The position numbers and the translations under genes are program-made. Below the pieces are notes generated by a model. The model ran no database searches. It had not been told where the DNA came from and was given only the letters and a program-made list of their open reading frames with translations. Shown piece after piece: positions 41,123 to 53,309 of a DNA stretch of 64,000 bases (positions within the stretch are counted from its first letter, which is position 1; the number at the start of each line of letters is the position of its first letter). The DNA comes from Diphasiastrum complanatum (Eukaryota > Streptophyta > Lycopodiopsida > Lycopodiales > Lycopodiaceae), in contig CM055104.1 of the NCBI GenBank assembly GCA_029204225.1, positions 20,801,761 through 20,865,760 on the forward strand, given 5' to 3'.

Positions 41123-41571
41123 AGTTACGAATAGAGCCACAGCTGATCTAGAGCTAAGCTATGAAAGCATCACATAAGCAAGACTTAAGCTATGAAAGCA
41201 GCACATAAGCAAGACTTAACCCTAGAAAGCAGGAAAGAGAGAGATTAAGGAGGCTAAAGAGAGAGATCAATATCATCAGCTGAATGACAAATGACACAGT
41301 TTCCCTACTTATAGCCAAGAGGAAGCCCTAAAAGGAAGCTTCCAATGGCTAGGGCCCAACCGGGAGGGATAATAGTGCGTCCTCCAAGAAGGCCCCCACT
41401 CTCCAGTAATATGTCCAAATGGCCTAATAATGAATAATAAGGCCAAAGGCCAACCATATAGTCTGAATGTCACTAACGAATAAAAAAGGGCCCAAGGCCT
41501 GCTTATGCATAAAGTAAAGTAACTGTAAATGTAATTGGACACGGTGAATGTAATGAGCCGAGTCCATAACT
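41123..41571 (-). repeat. E1-family LTR (third locus, 3' LTR)
   Basis: 449 bp, AGTTACG...CATAACT on the + strand; longer than the E1 LTR because a ~31-bp segment (GCTATGAAAGCA...AAGACTTAA) is tandemly doubled near its 3' end. PPT and pol end follow to the right. Confidence 0.9.
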
Positions 41572-41819
41572 CTCCCCGACACAAAAAAACGACCCAACTG
41601 CCGAAAAGATAACCGGATCAAGTAGCAGCAAGCCCTGGTGCATCAACAGCTAGAGGAGCATCTGATGTAGAGGAATCAACAAGTGCAGCAAGAGCACGAG
41701 CCTGATCCGCAAGTAATGGTGTATGATAAAAGACATCAATAGGCTCCCATGTGGCCTCCTCAATAGGACGACCATCCCACTGGACCAAAAACTGAATCTG
41801 CCGGCGGCGTCGACTATGG
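41572..41819 (-). pseudogene. E1-family pol C-terminus (chromodomain), truncated
   Basis: Closely matches 21,917-22,163: PPT, short spacer, then the minus frame for the tail and FLVQWDGRPIEEATWEP. It stops abruptly at about 41,819, where unrelated A/T-rich DNA begins. Confidence 0.85.
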
Positions 41820-43179
41820 TTAAATCAGAACTGCATAACCATTATTCTGCAGCTTTTGTGATCAGGATTTCTGAGTGTCGTTCTAGAATAACTTAGAGTA
41901 GAAAGGTTTGTCGTTTGTGAATTGTTGCAAAGTAAAGTATTGGCTTTTGTATTTTAATCCTTGTTGGAGAATCATCATATGTTCACATTTTATTATTACC
42001 TTATGTTATTTCTAATGTTATTTTGTGGACTCATTGATAAAAAAATCAAAAATTTCTTTTGGAGATCAGGAATTGACATAGATCAAACATCTTTGAGCAA
42101 AAAGTCCATAAAATGTGCTATGCTAACTTACAAAATCACAATAATGAAAACTTATAAAACAGCAAGCACAAAAAGTACAAGTACCCTGATTTAATGAGGT
42201 TGCGTGCCATTGCTGTTCCCATGATTCCAAGTCCCAAAAATCCAATGGATAAAACCTTTTCATTTTTCACTGGTCACCATGTACAAAAATACAATAATGC
42301 AAGGGGAATAAGATGAAAATTCCATATCATCATATCTTCTTGATCTTCAACTAAACTCAAAAGAGTCTTTATTACAAACTTTCATTTTTAGGTTGCCTAA
42401 TTGCTTCTCATGAAATTACATGAAACAAGACAAAAATCAACCAGCCTTAGACCATTCTAATGAAGCTAATATGGGTTGAAAAAAGCAAATCTTGCAACAA
42501 CTATGTAAAACTCCATTGAATCCTTGTTTCAAAGGTACTTTTGTAAAAATTAAGCAAAACAATACAAAATAATATTGTAACCTAAAAAAATTCATTCAAC
42601 AAAGTCTCAAAGCTTTAACTCCAAACTTTCTTGATTGCTCGAGCTCATGGAATCCTATTAGCCAGTCAATGAGAATGAAGCTCCTCCAACCATGGACCAC
42701 CATTTAAGTCTGGTTCACTCATGTATTTGAAATAGATACTCTATCTTGTTTATGTCATCGAAATTTGACTTTATGACTCATTATGATAACAAGTTTCACT
42801 TGAGGATGACTATGAATTGTTGTTGAATTCATACGCTACTAAGATGTTGGTTTGTGCAGGTACTCTTTAGAGTGGTACCAAAGATCCATGCCAAAAAGAA
42901 TTAATCGCTATGGGATTGAAAGAAGCCTGATTTGATCTTGCGCCATGCATTTGAATCTAAAATTTCTTTATGATTTTATTTGGATCCAACCTCATGCGTT
43001 GGAAGAACTAACCACATAATTTGTGAGTGTGCATGTGCTCTGTGCCCACTATGAACAGTTTTAAGGAACCACTATGAATGGTTTTAAGGAACCACAATGA
43101 AATGTTTTTGAGGTACCCCATAAAAATGATCTTTAAGATCCACATGAATGTATGGGACCATATAGGGCTTAATCACCCT
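41820..43179. other. A/T-rich sequence without genes
   Basis: About 1.36 kb; no frame or repeat I can assign. Small repeats of AACCACTATGAATGGTTTTAAGG-like text occur near 43,060-43,100. Confidence 0.5.
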
Positions 43180-43970
43180 TGGATCTCCCATCACTATGAT
43201 GGGGGGTTGGCAACCTTGACATTTGCGGATGGAAGTATCGATCGAAGGAAAGCTCGACTTGTCGCAAAAAGGATTTTCCCAGATCCCGAATATCGACTAC
43301 ACAGACTTTTAGTCCGATAGTCAAGCAGTCTCCAATCAGAACTCTTCTATCGTATGTTGTTGTAGCCAATCTAGAGATACATCAGATGGACGTGCAGACA
43401 ACCTATCTAAATGGAGTTATCGAAGAAAATATCTACATGATACAATTCGAAGGTTATCTAATCAACGGGAAAGAAAATCATGTATGTTAACTCCATAGAG
43501 CACTTTATGACTTGAAGCAATCTGCTAGAGCTTGGTTCCACAGGATGCAAGTTGAGCAAGATATGCAGACGATTCATAGATCCACATCTGAATTTACGTT
43601 TTTCCTCAACAATGGTCCAATCACATGGAACCGTCGCAAGCAAACCTTATCTTCTACAAAATTAGGGTACATTGCTGCCTCTCAAGCGGCAAAGGAAGCA
43701 ATGTGTTTGAGAAACCTACTATCAAACATTTTTCTGAAACAGTATGCTCCGAAATTGTCTTTTGTAATAATCAAAGTGTTATCACTTTATCAGCCAACCC
43801 TAGATTTCATTTTAAGGATAAGCACATTGAGATCAAGTATCACGATGTCAGAAGCAAAGTTCTCAGCAAAGAAGTAAGCTTGGAGTACTGTCGAACGCAA
43901 GAAAAGACGGTAGAGATTTTCACTAAGGCATTGAGCTTGGATGCACACAAAAATTTTGTCCAATGCTAAG
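43180..43970 (+). pseudogene. Copia reverse transcriptase and RNase H, internally deleted
   Basis: ADGSIDRRKARLVAKR, then QSSIRTLLSY and IHQMDVQTTYLNGVIEENIY, ALYDLKQSARAWFHRMQVEQ (RT start). A deletion then joins to RNase H: PITWNRRKQTLSSTKLGYIA, SQAAKEAMCLRNLL, and, after frame changes, HIEIKYHDVRSKVLSKEVSL and EIFTKALSLDAHKNFVQC. The catalytic YVDD is lost. PPT and LTR follow in normal spacing. Confidence 0.85.
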
Positions 43971-44002
43971 TTTACAGGTCAAGGCATTCATGGATTTAGA
44001 TT

Positions 44003-44012
44003 AAGGGGGAGT
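44003..44012 (+). promoter_or_regulatory. Polypurine tract of the copia copy
   Basis: TAAGGGGGAG directly before TGTTGGATTATT. Confidence 0.8.
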
Positions 44013-44543
44013 GTTGGATTATTATCCTTACAATCCGATTATTAGTCAATCTCCATTCATTTATCCAGTTTTCTACATTTTTACTCGCGTTATCACACAA
44101 TCTGTAGAAATACACAGGAATCGCCAACAGGTGGGTCGACAACGACAACGACAATTATCGAGCGACTATCGAGCGACTATCGAAGGTTAACAAATCATGT
44201 TACCACTTGTTATGAAGCTAACGACTTGCTCTAACCATTGTTAGCAAGTAATTACCATGTAACCTAACTGAATAAGTGACAACGCAATATGGCTAAGTAC
44301 CAATTGTGATCAACAGCCAAACAACTGTCTTGAACCGTCATTTGGATAAGCCCATGCAGCATTCCCGACTAGTATAAATAGCTGATCATTTTCTCAAGCT
44401 ACTAGCTTGCATTCAAGTATTGCTAATTAGTAAAAGTGTATCAATTGGAGATGATCAATGATTCAGAGCTAGTTTCGAGTACATGGTTGCATCCACTATT
44501 GTCTTGTGCTCACTATTCATCTAATTTTTACATGAATACTACA
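44013..44543 (+). repeat. 3' LTR of the copia copy
   Basis: Starts TGTTGGATTATT after the PPT and probably ends ...ATACTACA. A TATA box TATAAATAG lies at about 44,373. The right end is estimated because no second LTR is present. Short CGACAACGA and GAGCGACTATC repeats lie inside. Confidence 0.65.
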
Positions 44544-44591
44544 ATTTCTCGCCTTCAATATTATGTCAGAATGAATGTATGCTTCTCTTAT

Positions 44592-45362
44592 CTACTGTAA
44601 TCTGATCATATGTCCTTTCTTTTTGCAATAATAGCACACAATGTTAGACTTAGAAGAAGAAGCCTTATCACTAGACTGCTGACCCATCTGATCTGTCTTC
44701 ACTTGAGAGCTAATAGGTGTTAACTTCTGCTTGACCTTGCGGTCCTTCTGATTATTTTTCCTTGCAAACAGTGCAAGAGCTCTATCAGAACTAGAGGAAG
44801 ATCTCTTGATTTTCTCTTGAAATAGCATAGATATGACTCTTTGCAATGTCAACTCAAGCTGTGTTGACGCTATCATAGTCCAATTCTCAAACCTTTCTGG
44901 TAGGCTTGAGAGCAAAGTCATAACAGCATCTGAGTCATCCACTGGAGAACCAATTGACACCATTTGCTCCAAAAGTGACTTGAAGTTGTTTACTTTGATT
45001 GTCATGGGCTCAAACTCGTCCATCCTGAAAGAGAAAAATCTCTTTCACAACAACTTCGACTAACGCCCTTGACCTCGTACAGTCTCATCGCTATGTCCCA
45101 GGCTTCCTTTTAAGCTTCCTGCTGTGCTTATGTGTGAAATATGGGAGTCTTTGAGACTCAAAGCAATGGTGGCACGTGCCTTGCCATCCTTCTGTCTCCA
45201 TCTGGCAGTTGCTGGCAGATCAGCTTTAGGCTTGACCTCAATACTAGTGACAACATCCCACGGTTCTTTGGCCAACAAAATCATTCTGAGCTTAAATTTC
45301 CACATGTGGAAATTGCTCCCATCAAATTTCTCTATGATAGTGATGTCACTAGAGGGATCCAT
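44592..45362 (-). pseudogene. Copia gag with incomplete zinc knuckle
   Basis: MDPSSDITIIEKFDGSNFHM opens a copia-type gag (WKFKLRMILLAKEPWDVV). A frame break around 45,060 separates it from MDEFEPMTIKVNNFKSLLEQ and LLSSLPERFENW. The knuckle begins CYYCKKKGHMI but its last Cys is out of frame. No pol follows to the left; the copy is a 5' fragment in opposite orientation to the LTR at 44,013-44,543. Confidence 0.8.
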
Positions 45363-46218
45363 GAATCATGGGTAACAAAATGAAGAGTCAAAATTGCCTA
45401 AAAGATTGTTGTGGTAACAAAATCAAGAATTATGAGTTGTACTTTTAAAATGGTCCCAAAATGACCAATAACTTATCAACTCCAAGAATTCCTTGATTAG
45501 ATTGAGGTTCAAAATTATGGTTGAATAACCTCTGAAGTGTGTTTAAGCTTACGCCAATTCACATTGCCAATGAAAAATGCTTCTTGGGGAAAAATTAAAT
45601 TAAATGCAGTCTCAAAAATGTGTTATGTACCATAGCCCAAGATTCTCAAAAGTTTATCAAGAATTTGTACCGTAGCCCATAATTTGCAGTTATAAATGCT
45701 CCCCACACCCAAATGTATCGTAGCCCTTAGCAATAATTTTTAATGTACAATACTGTAGTTCAATTGCTTAAAGTTTCTTGAGATCTTGCACGTTAAAAAT
45801 GCTAAAATGAGCAATGTTAAAGAAACTTGACAAGTACTGTTCAGATAGTACAAAAATAATTCGTACTATACTGACTGTACTATCTAGATGTACTTTCAAT
45901 ACAGAATGTTATCCTACTGTTGTCTGAAAAACAGCTTTAAAAATAGATTACAGTACAAAACAGTGGCTATTACATGCTCTGCAATCACTGTACTGTCCAT
46001 TGTACGAATTGTACGGCCTGCTGAGTCAGCAGCAGGTCCATCAAGCACTTTATTCGCTGCAGAAGTCTAAAAATTTGGGAAAAACACCTCTTTCCTCCAA
46101 GAAAGTACATATACAGTCACTGTCACCCTGGTACAACTGCTGGTACTGCACTGTATGGACTAGAAACAGTACTGTATGGATTGGAACAGCTGCACAAATT
46201 TGGAAAAATAAAGATCTT
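45363..46218. other. Unassigned A/T-rich sequence
   Basis: No gene seen. GTAC/TACTGTA words recur between 45,840 and 46,180. Part may be the leader of LINE D. Confidence 0.4.
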
Positions 46219-46420
46219 TCTTTCTTTCTCTCTCTCATGTCGCCACGCCATCACTCCCCTCCGCGTCCAGCTGCTAGGCAAGTGCTGCCTGCTGACGTGC
46301 CTGCTGACATGGCAGCACTGCCTGCAGAGGCAGCACCAAACCCCCCCCCGGCATCCAATCTTTCTCACCTCCCTCTCCTTCCATGAATATACTCTATGAG
46401 CTCAGTGTTTTGAAACAGGG

Positions 46421-47026
46421 ATGCGTGAGCTTAAGCAACGGATAAGCTCGTTAGAAACGGAAAACAGCAAGATCAAGGAGAAAAGGGGATATTTACAGAA
46501 GGAAAATTTGCAGCTTAAGAGGCAGTTGGAGGAGGATAGAAGTGCACAAGACCTGCTTCAAAAAATGGCGGAAAAAGTCTCTTATTTGGAAAAAGGGCAA
46601 GAACATGGGCCTCATTGTTTGATGAAGGTAAATATGAACCGAATGTGAAGAATGTTATTGTTGAATCTACTATAGAATCTCTCTTGTCGGAACAAGAAAG
46701 AAGGGCAAAAAAAGCTCTCAACATTCGTGTAAGAGGGATTTCGAATGAGGGGAAACCATTTAAAGCTAAAGACTTGCTCACAAATAAACTCTCACGTTGT
46801 TGATGGTTTTGATATTGCATGGAGAGGCAAATTTGATGATAACGTATTGTTTATCAAGTTCCATTCGATTGAACACCGTAATGCAGCCTTGAAGCTTAGG
46901 GACAAGCTCAAAGGCACTTTTATTTTTATGGATGATGATCTGGATAGCAAGGAAGAAAATCCTTTAGGAAGCAAAAGAAAAAGGCCAAAAAGTAGTTTTT
47001 GTCAACAAAAAACCAAGATTTTATGA
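46421..47026 (+). pseudogene. LINE D ORF1: coiled coil and RNA-binding-like domain
   Basis: MRELKQRISSLETENSKIKE opens about 60 residues of heptad-rich coiled coil. After a frame break comes VESTIESLLSEQERRAKKAL then NIRVRGISNEGKPFKAKDLL. A second break gives DGFDIAWRGKFDDNVLFIKF, HSIEHRNAALKLRDKL and a basic end GSKRKRPK. Coiled coil followed by a compact RRM-like domain is the layout of LINE ORF1 proteins, which trimerise and coat the RNA. Family identity is inferred from this layout and from LINE ORF2 sequence directly after it. A Pro/Ala-rich frame with ATG at 46,238 may be leader or an N-terminal extension. Confidence 0.6.
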
Positions 47027-47900
47027 CAAACTTGCTTACTAGGATGATCCGTACGAAGGCATCGGTTCCTCATGACATTATACTAGCAGAGGTTGCGTCT
47101 CCACCTATGGTTGTTGAGGCTATGTTCCAAATCGTCATGTTCTTACATAGGCTAGCAAATATGGATACTTCCAGGTATTTGGTTGCTGCTTACACTTCAT
47201 CTCAGACTATTGCTAGTCAGCAGGCTAAGTCGTCATGGTTTGAGGATGTCTCTGAGTTTCTTGGCAGATGGGGGATATCTATAGTAGCTCCCCTCATGGG
47301 ACTCATGCCTATATTCGACATCAGCTTTATCGTAGTTATATCCAAACAGTGTGGTCACAACCAGATCCAAAGAGGGTCAAGATGCATTTTTACGGCGCTC
47401 ATCTCCTACAGTTAGATGATATCAAGTTACCTATCCTATCGTTGTATCTTTCACAGACATTATCATATGGTCTTCGATACCGTATGTATTGGGCAGCTTT
47501 GTGTCTCCTCACATTAGCTTGCTAGTGGGGGGCCAATATACTGACACACCCATACCACAACGGATTTGCTAGTTATGCTCAATGCAAGAGGTAGAGGATG
47601 AGTCACATTTCATTCTCAGATGTCCTATATATTATGAGATCCGAGGCCGTTATTATTGTCTCTACAGAGACATTCCTCTCTCCCTTGCGTTATTTGCCTC
47701 GGCAGAGCTGGTGGTTAAGCTCTTGCATCTGTACCTCGGCAAAGCGAGAGGTTAAGCTCTTGCATCTCCTTCTTGCATGATGGTTTATTTGTCATCAGTT
47801 GACTTTTGGTAGAGAGATAGTTAGGAAATAAGTCCTCACATGGACATTGCCCCTACTTTGTATGTATTGCTTTTCAGGCACTGGAAAAACATTAATAAAC
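47027..47900 (+). pseudogene. LINE D ORF2, C-terminal part only
   Basis: NLLTRMIRTKASVPHDIILA and EVASPPMVVEAMFQIVMFLH match the segment after RT in LINE A (IRAKPFVPHEILLAEFAVPP). ISQCTLxEVEDESHFILRCP-like text in the + strand (47,575-47,650) is the zinc finger, frame-broken, then YYEIRGRYYCLYRDIPLSLA. Endonuclease and RT are absent: ORF1 is joined directly to the ORF2 end. The 3' end reads GGAAAAACATTAATAAAC followed by a TTC/CT tail to about 47,935; the stem-loop is degenerate (TGC...GCA). Confidence 0.75.
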
Positions 47901-47935
47901 TTTTTCCTTCTTCTTCTCTCTCTCTCTTCTATCTT

Positions 47936-48042
47936 CATTGACTCAAGTAACATGGTTGCAGATATTCTTACAAAGCCACTCCATGCAAAATTATTTCATC
48001 GTCATAGGAAGAAGCTTGGAGTATGTAAAATGGACCAAACTT
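47936..48042 (+). pseudogene. Copia RNase H end
   Basis: SSNMVADILTKPLHAKLFHR then HRKKLGVCKMDQT and stop: the last ~35 codons of a copia pol, directly after the LINE D tail. Confidence 0.8.
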
Positions 48043-48620
48043 AGGGGGGAGCAGTTATGGTTTAAGTTTGATCAATTTCACCATGTATTTTAGTGCCACG
48101 CAATTTTAATTTGCGTTGTATTCTCTCAAAGTTTAAATAGGCTTACCAAGTTTGTAAACATTATAAAAATTTATTGTAAAGGTTTTAAAACCTTGAGTAG
48201 GCCCATAAGTTGTACATGGGACCCTAAGGGGTAATTTTACATGCTACCAACTATATGTTGGAACTACATGAATTTTCTTATGTTGTAGGAGGGCGCATTT
48301 TTCCTAGATAGGTAACTTGTGGACCAAGGCAAATCATTGCATGAAGAGAGAAAGTGCATGCTTAGCATGTGGGACACCTATTTTACCTACTTAGCATGTG
48401 GGACACCTATTTCACCTACTTTTGACACTTGGAAGCCATGTACATCACATATCATTTCTTTCCAATCTATAAATGATACCTCCTCCTCCTAGATGGGCGC
48501 ACTATTGGAGAGAGAGAGATTTCTTCTCACATGTGCTCTTGTGATTTGTTTTTTGTGGTAGAATCTCTTGCTAATTAATGCTAGTGTAATCCTATCCTAG
48601 ATTGGTGTCTTGTTGGATCT
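48043..48620 (+). repeat. Polypurine tract and probable copia 3' LTR
   Basis: TTAGGGGGGAGC is followed by AGTTATGGTTTAAG, the expected LTR start. The region has a tandem doubled TTAGCATGTGGGACACCTATTT (48,361-48,420) and a TATA-like word ATAAATGATACC at about 48,469. The right end is not defined. Confidence 0.5.
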
Positions 48621-49689
48621 GATTTATTGCTTTGTATTCTTGCTAATGTATAGTTCTTCTTGCTGGAAATTTCACGGACAGCAAGCATTTGTGATCCAAT
48701 CGACCCAATTGGAGGAGCAATTTCCAGGATTATTGATGTTAGAATGCTCCTTACAGCATATACTATCATTTTAGTTTGTGTAGCAAGTTTCTGACAGAAG
48801 TTTCATGCAAATTTAACAAATTTTGCTATTCTGTGTTTGCTATTCAAAGTTTTTCTATTGAAGAAACGGTGATACCCATATGTCCTAAGATAAAATGTGC
48901 CTTGCTTTTGACTGAAGTTGAAGGACAACAAATAATGAGCATTTTGTCATATTCATATGTCAAATTGAAGGGCTGTGAAAAGATCAACCCTTGTCAAATA
49001 AATTATGCAAAACTTCAAAGGTGAAGTTTGCCTTTATCATTAATGATTTGAGATTTCTATTATGAGATTTCTAATGTAAAGTGAATTGGAAAGTGACGTT
49101 ATTTCATGATGAAATTTGACTATTAGTATTTTATGTACAGTTTTAAAACGTCATTATAGACTTCAAAACTATTGGTCTAGCCTCTAAATGACAAGTTTAG
49201 CTTTAGTGCCTGAAGTGCAAAATTTGAATATTGTCAAATAAAATGAGGCAAAATTCATGTAGTTAACGTGAATTGCCAGTTCCAAGATAAACTAAATTTC
49301 TACCTAAAGTGTCATGAATAAGTAATAAAGTCGTTTATTATGACTTAAGAGGCATCATGAACCTACTTGAGCCTTTTTTTGTGATCTTCTGCTCCATTAA
49401 AAGAATGGAACAAAATTTGGAGCTATATTTCTTGACGCAACGTGTGAAATTTTTTTAGGGGAGCAATGGTCAAACCAGCGTTTTGCCTCCCAGAAGGCCA
49501 GTAGATAGGGCACAAGCAGATAAAAGTCAGTAGCTATTTGGTTGTTATTTGCTCTGGTTCTCAGTAATTGTTAATGCTACAGCCCAAACTATCAACTCTA
49601 TAGATGATGATCACTTTTGTAATCATTTCACTAGAGATGTGAGTGCAATGTTGGGCCCTTATCGGCGCACATTTGGACCCCATTTTTTA
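48621..49689. other. Unassigned A/T-rich sequence
   Basis: About 1.07 kb with no recognisable gene or repeat. Confidence 0.45.
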
Positions 49690-49745
49690 TCTATGGGGGG
49701 GTGCAGGGGGCGCAGCGCCCCCCCTACTACTGTCATCGGGGGGGT
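49690..49745. repeat. G/C-rich hairpin beside element E4
   Basis: Runs of 5-7 G and C with GGGGGCGCAGCGCCCCC, a perfect hairpin. Similar sequences occur at 1790-1860, 2085-2150 and 54,541-54,585. Confidence 0.65.
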
Positions 49746-49993
49746 TGTTGCACGCAAGCTCACAAACCCTAAGTAAATACACAGAAAAACCCAGCAAATC
49801 CATCACTTTATTAATCTCAAGCAAATGTACATAGATCAAGAAGCAAACATGAGAGCTCTGCTACAAGTCTCCTCCCAACCATAGCTGCATAGGAATACCA
49901 TAATGAGGAATGCCTGACCAGGCTCACACTATATCCCCTCAAGCACCCCTTAACCCTGACACATCCTAACGTCGACACATGGCAAACTCCATG
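49746..49993 (-). repeat. 3' LTR of E4, partial
   Basis: Matches 53,871-54,119 with a few differences, then breaks at ACTCCATG into pol. The missing part includes the 81-bp repeats, the LTR start and the PPT. Confidence 0.85.
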
Positions 49994-51381
49994 GGCTATC
50001 ATGACAGAGATGCAAGATCCTCTTTCGCAGCACCTCACAAGCTGGAATAAGAGCCTTGCCATTTCTCATCACTATTCCATCTTCTATGGAATACTTAAGA
50101 TAAGTGAGAACCAAGGTAGAAGAGCTCTCCTCTTGAGACTCTGCATGGCCATGACTCACCTCATGTTCCACTTTCTTACAGTGAGGATCTTCCTGCTGAG
50201 CCTTTCTTATCTCAGATAGTAAGTCATTTTCAATGACTACAAATGACATCTGATACACTACACGAGATAGTGCATCTGCCACACGATTCTCGACACCTTT
50301 CTTGTACCGAATCTCATTAGGAATTCCTGATGAGCTCAGACCAATCTGGCTGGCCGGCCTCTAAGGTCTGGCTGCTTACAAAAGTATCTCAAGGTATAAT
50401 GATCAGTGAATACCTCAAATTCCGATCCATACAGATAATGCCTCCATGCCTTTAATGCATGAACTATGGCATACAACTCCTTTTCATGAGTTGGATAAGT
50501 TTTCTGAGCAGGGTTGAGCTTCTTGCTCTCAAAGGCCACAGGCCTACCCTCTTGCATCAGAACAGCTTCCACAACAATGTCACTCACATCCGTATCTGTA
50601 ACATAGGGCTTTTGAGGGTCTACAATCTTTAGAGTGACGCACTCAGCAATAGCTTGCTTGTTGCAGTTTAGTCCGCTCACCAAATCTATTCTTTTGAGTC
50701 AAATCAGTCAAAGGTGCTGCAAATATAGGAGTATTTCTTAAAATATTTTCTATAGAATACTGCCAATCCAAGAAAAGAACGGAGTGCTGTCAAATCAGCT
50801 GGCACAGGCCACGCAACGATCACAACAACCTTCTTAGGATCTGGTCTTACTCCATCAGCAGACACTACATGACCAAGATACTCGATCTCTTTTTTAAACA
50901 ATTCACTTTTTTTATTATTGGCAAACAAAGTGTTCTTCCTCAAAGTAGACAACACAGTCCTAAGGTGAGCCATATGCTTCACCTCACCTGCACTGTAAGT
51001 CAGATTGTCATCAACAAAGTTTACGACAAACTTACCCATATACGGTCTGAGCACATCATTCATCATCATCATGAATGTAGTTGGGGCATTAGTCAATCCA
51101 AATGGCATCACAAGATACTCATAGTGACCGAACCGAGTTCTGAAGGCAGTCTTGTGAACGTCCTCTTCACGAACTCTAACCTGATGGTATCCACTCTTTA
51201 GGTCCATTTTACTGAACACAGTGACACCTGACAAGGCATCAAGCAAATCATCTATACGTGGCATAGGATATCGATGTTTAACTGTTATCTTGTTCAAACC
51301 TCGATAATCCACACACATACGCCATGATCCATCCTTCTTTTTTACAAGAATGATCGGAGAGGCAAAAGGGGAATAACTAGG
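49994..51381 (-). pseudogene. E4 reverse transcriptase and RNase H
   Basis: [60 protein letters not shown] and catalytic FVDD (about 51,010) give the RT. RNase H follows in another frame: [60 protein letters not shown], then ADALSRVVYQ. It ends at LHLCHDSP, where the integrase zinc region should begin, joined to LTR text. A TGA at 51,379-51,381 separates RT from its N-terminal part. Confidence 0.85.
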
Positions 51382-52305
51382 TCATATCTGCCCCTTGGCC
51401 AGATAATCATCGACCATCCGTCTCACTTCCTCTTCCTCCTTAAGACTCATTCTGTAAGGACGTCTATTGACAAGACATGATCCGGGTATTAATTCAATCT
51501 TATGTTCAACATTCCTCTTAGGAGGTAAAACAGATGGAAGATCATCTATGAACACATCTGAAAACTCTCTCCTAATCTCTTGATCCAAATTGGCAATAGT
51601 ACTGGTTTGCACACACTGCATGCTACTCTGACTAGTATTAGTAGACATATCAAGTAGAAAGCAAACACACATGTACTCACAATGGATCCTACGCAACTGC
51701 GTAGCTGAAACAAGCGGTCCAAGAGGCACATCCCGCTCCCCACGAAGGGAATGCATCACACCATCAAACTGGAACTCATACACATGAGTATCCCAGGCTA
51801 TGTGTGGCTTCCGCATCGTGTGCCAACAAATGCCCAACACCACATCAAACCGCGCAAGCCGTGTTATCTCAAAATCCAACTCTTCAGTGTAACTTTGTAC
51901 AGTTAGTGGAATGCCCACAACCCTCTTATCCCAAATCTCTGTACCCTTTCCATCAGCCATTTCCACTGTGTACCGGTACTGGGATGGTTGAGTATTCACA
52001 CCTAACTTCCGTACCAAAGTTGGATTCAACACGTTATGAGAGGACCCAGTGTCAAATAGAACCTGAACATCTCTACCACACAGCTGCCCTCGCATAACAA
52101 TAAGATAAGTGTTAGGAAATTGATACCCTTGGTGAGCCGATTTTGACAAAAGCGCTGGTGGAGCCGTGTCCACTCTCTTGACCACCAAAACATTCATGAG
52201 GCGTGGAACATCTGGATTGGCTTCCTGCTCGATCTCTTCCACTGTCATAGGGTCATCACCCTGGTTCATTTGGTCCACCTGAAGATTATATGTGGTCCGC
52301 ATCAA
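51382..52305 (-). pseudogene. E4 protease and start of reverse transcriptase
   Basis: 308 open codons: EEIEQEANPDVPRLMNV, protease VQVLFDTGSSHNVLNPTLVR (standard D-T-G), ADGKGTEIWDKRV, LARFDVVLGICW, then NVEHKIELIPGSCLVNRRPY and MSLKEEEEVRRMVDDYLAKG. The frame ends QI-stop where relatives have Arg (KGQIR), consistent with CGA changed to TGA. Confidence 0.85.
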
Positions 52306-53309
52306 GTTCCGTGGACATTCCTTCCACCTATGCTACCCCAAACATCCAAAACAAAGGTTCTCCCTCTTTGCACGTTCTTGGTCTTGAGGCGACAACATTG
52401 AAGGACGCTGACCCTTTTGGGCATTGGGCTGCCCATACAACCCTTTGCCTTTTGGGGCCCCTGCACCCTTCTTTTGGTCACCCCGAGCTTGCCACTGATT
52501 GGTTTAAACTTTCTCTTTTTGTTCCATTTGCCCTTCCGTCCCCAAGGTTGTTGACCACCTGTACCAACTACCACAACAGGATCCGGGCCTTTTTTCCCAT
52601 CTTCATAATACAAAGCCATCATGGATGGCTCCCCGCAAATCATGAGATTGTGCACGAAAGGGCGAATACTCTCTCGAAGTCCCTCCACAAAGTGAAATAT
52701 TTGCATGTACATAGGAACTTCCTGAGGAAGGCGTAACAAAACCTCTCGGTACTTGTTTGCATAATCCTGCACACTCAAGTTACCCTGCTTCAAATAAGAC
52801 CATTGTTGCATGGCTCTGTTGTCTTCATCCATAGGCACCCAATTTTGCGCAAACATTTGCCGAAATGCCTCCCATGTGGTTGGAACTAGGTCGTCCTTTT
52901 CCACCTTCCTCCACCACCTTTGTGCTGACTCTTGAAAACGATATGTGGCTTCAGCAATCATCTCAGTTTCATCGTCTATGCCACACATCTGGAATGCTTT
53001 CTCCCACTTTTGCAACCAATTCTCAACGGCATCAATAGTTCTCATAGATACTGCTCCAGTGAACTTCGGAGGTTTTAAATCTTTGATAGTAGGTAGCTTT
53101 CTCTTTCAAAACCCCAACTCAGCTTCATGGCCCATTGACAATGTCCTTTCTGCTTCCATAGTTGTACCACTGACTCTCTCAGGAACACTAGCCCCTTTAC
53201 CTTTGAGTTGCTCCAAAATCAGCTTAAGAGTAGCTTCGATAGCATCCACCTTGGAACATACAGCATCTAATCTTTGTGAATCTTGACTGGTGTTGCTTGC
53301 GAATGCCAT
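52306..53309 (-). pseudogene. E4 gag with zinc knuckle
   Basis: MAFASNTSQDSQRLDAVCSK (53,309) is the likely start: KVDAIEATLKLILEQLKGKG, a frame break near 53,100, then AVENWLQKWEKAFQMCGIDD, AQRWWRKVEKDDLVPTTWEA, FAQNWVPMDEDNRAMQQW and LSVQDYANKYREVLLRLP (gag core). The Lys/Arg-rich region follows. The knuckle reads C-F-G-C-L-G-stop-H-R-W-K-E-C in one frame, so a TAG sits inside it. Inactive. Confidence 0.85.
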
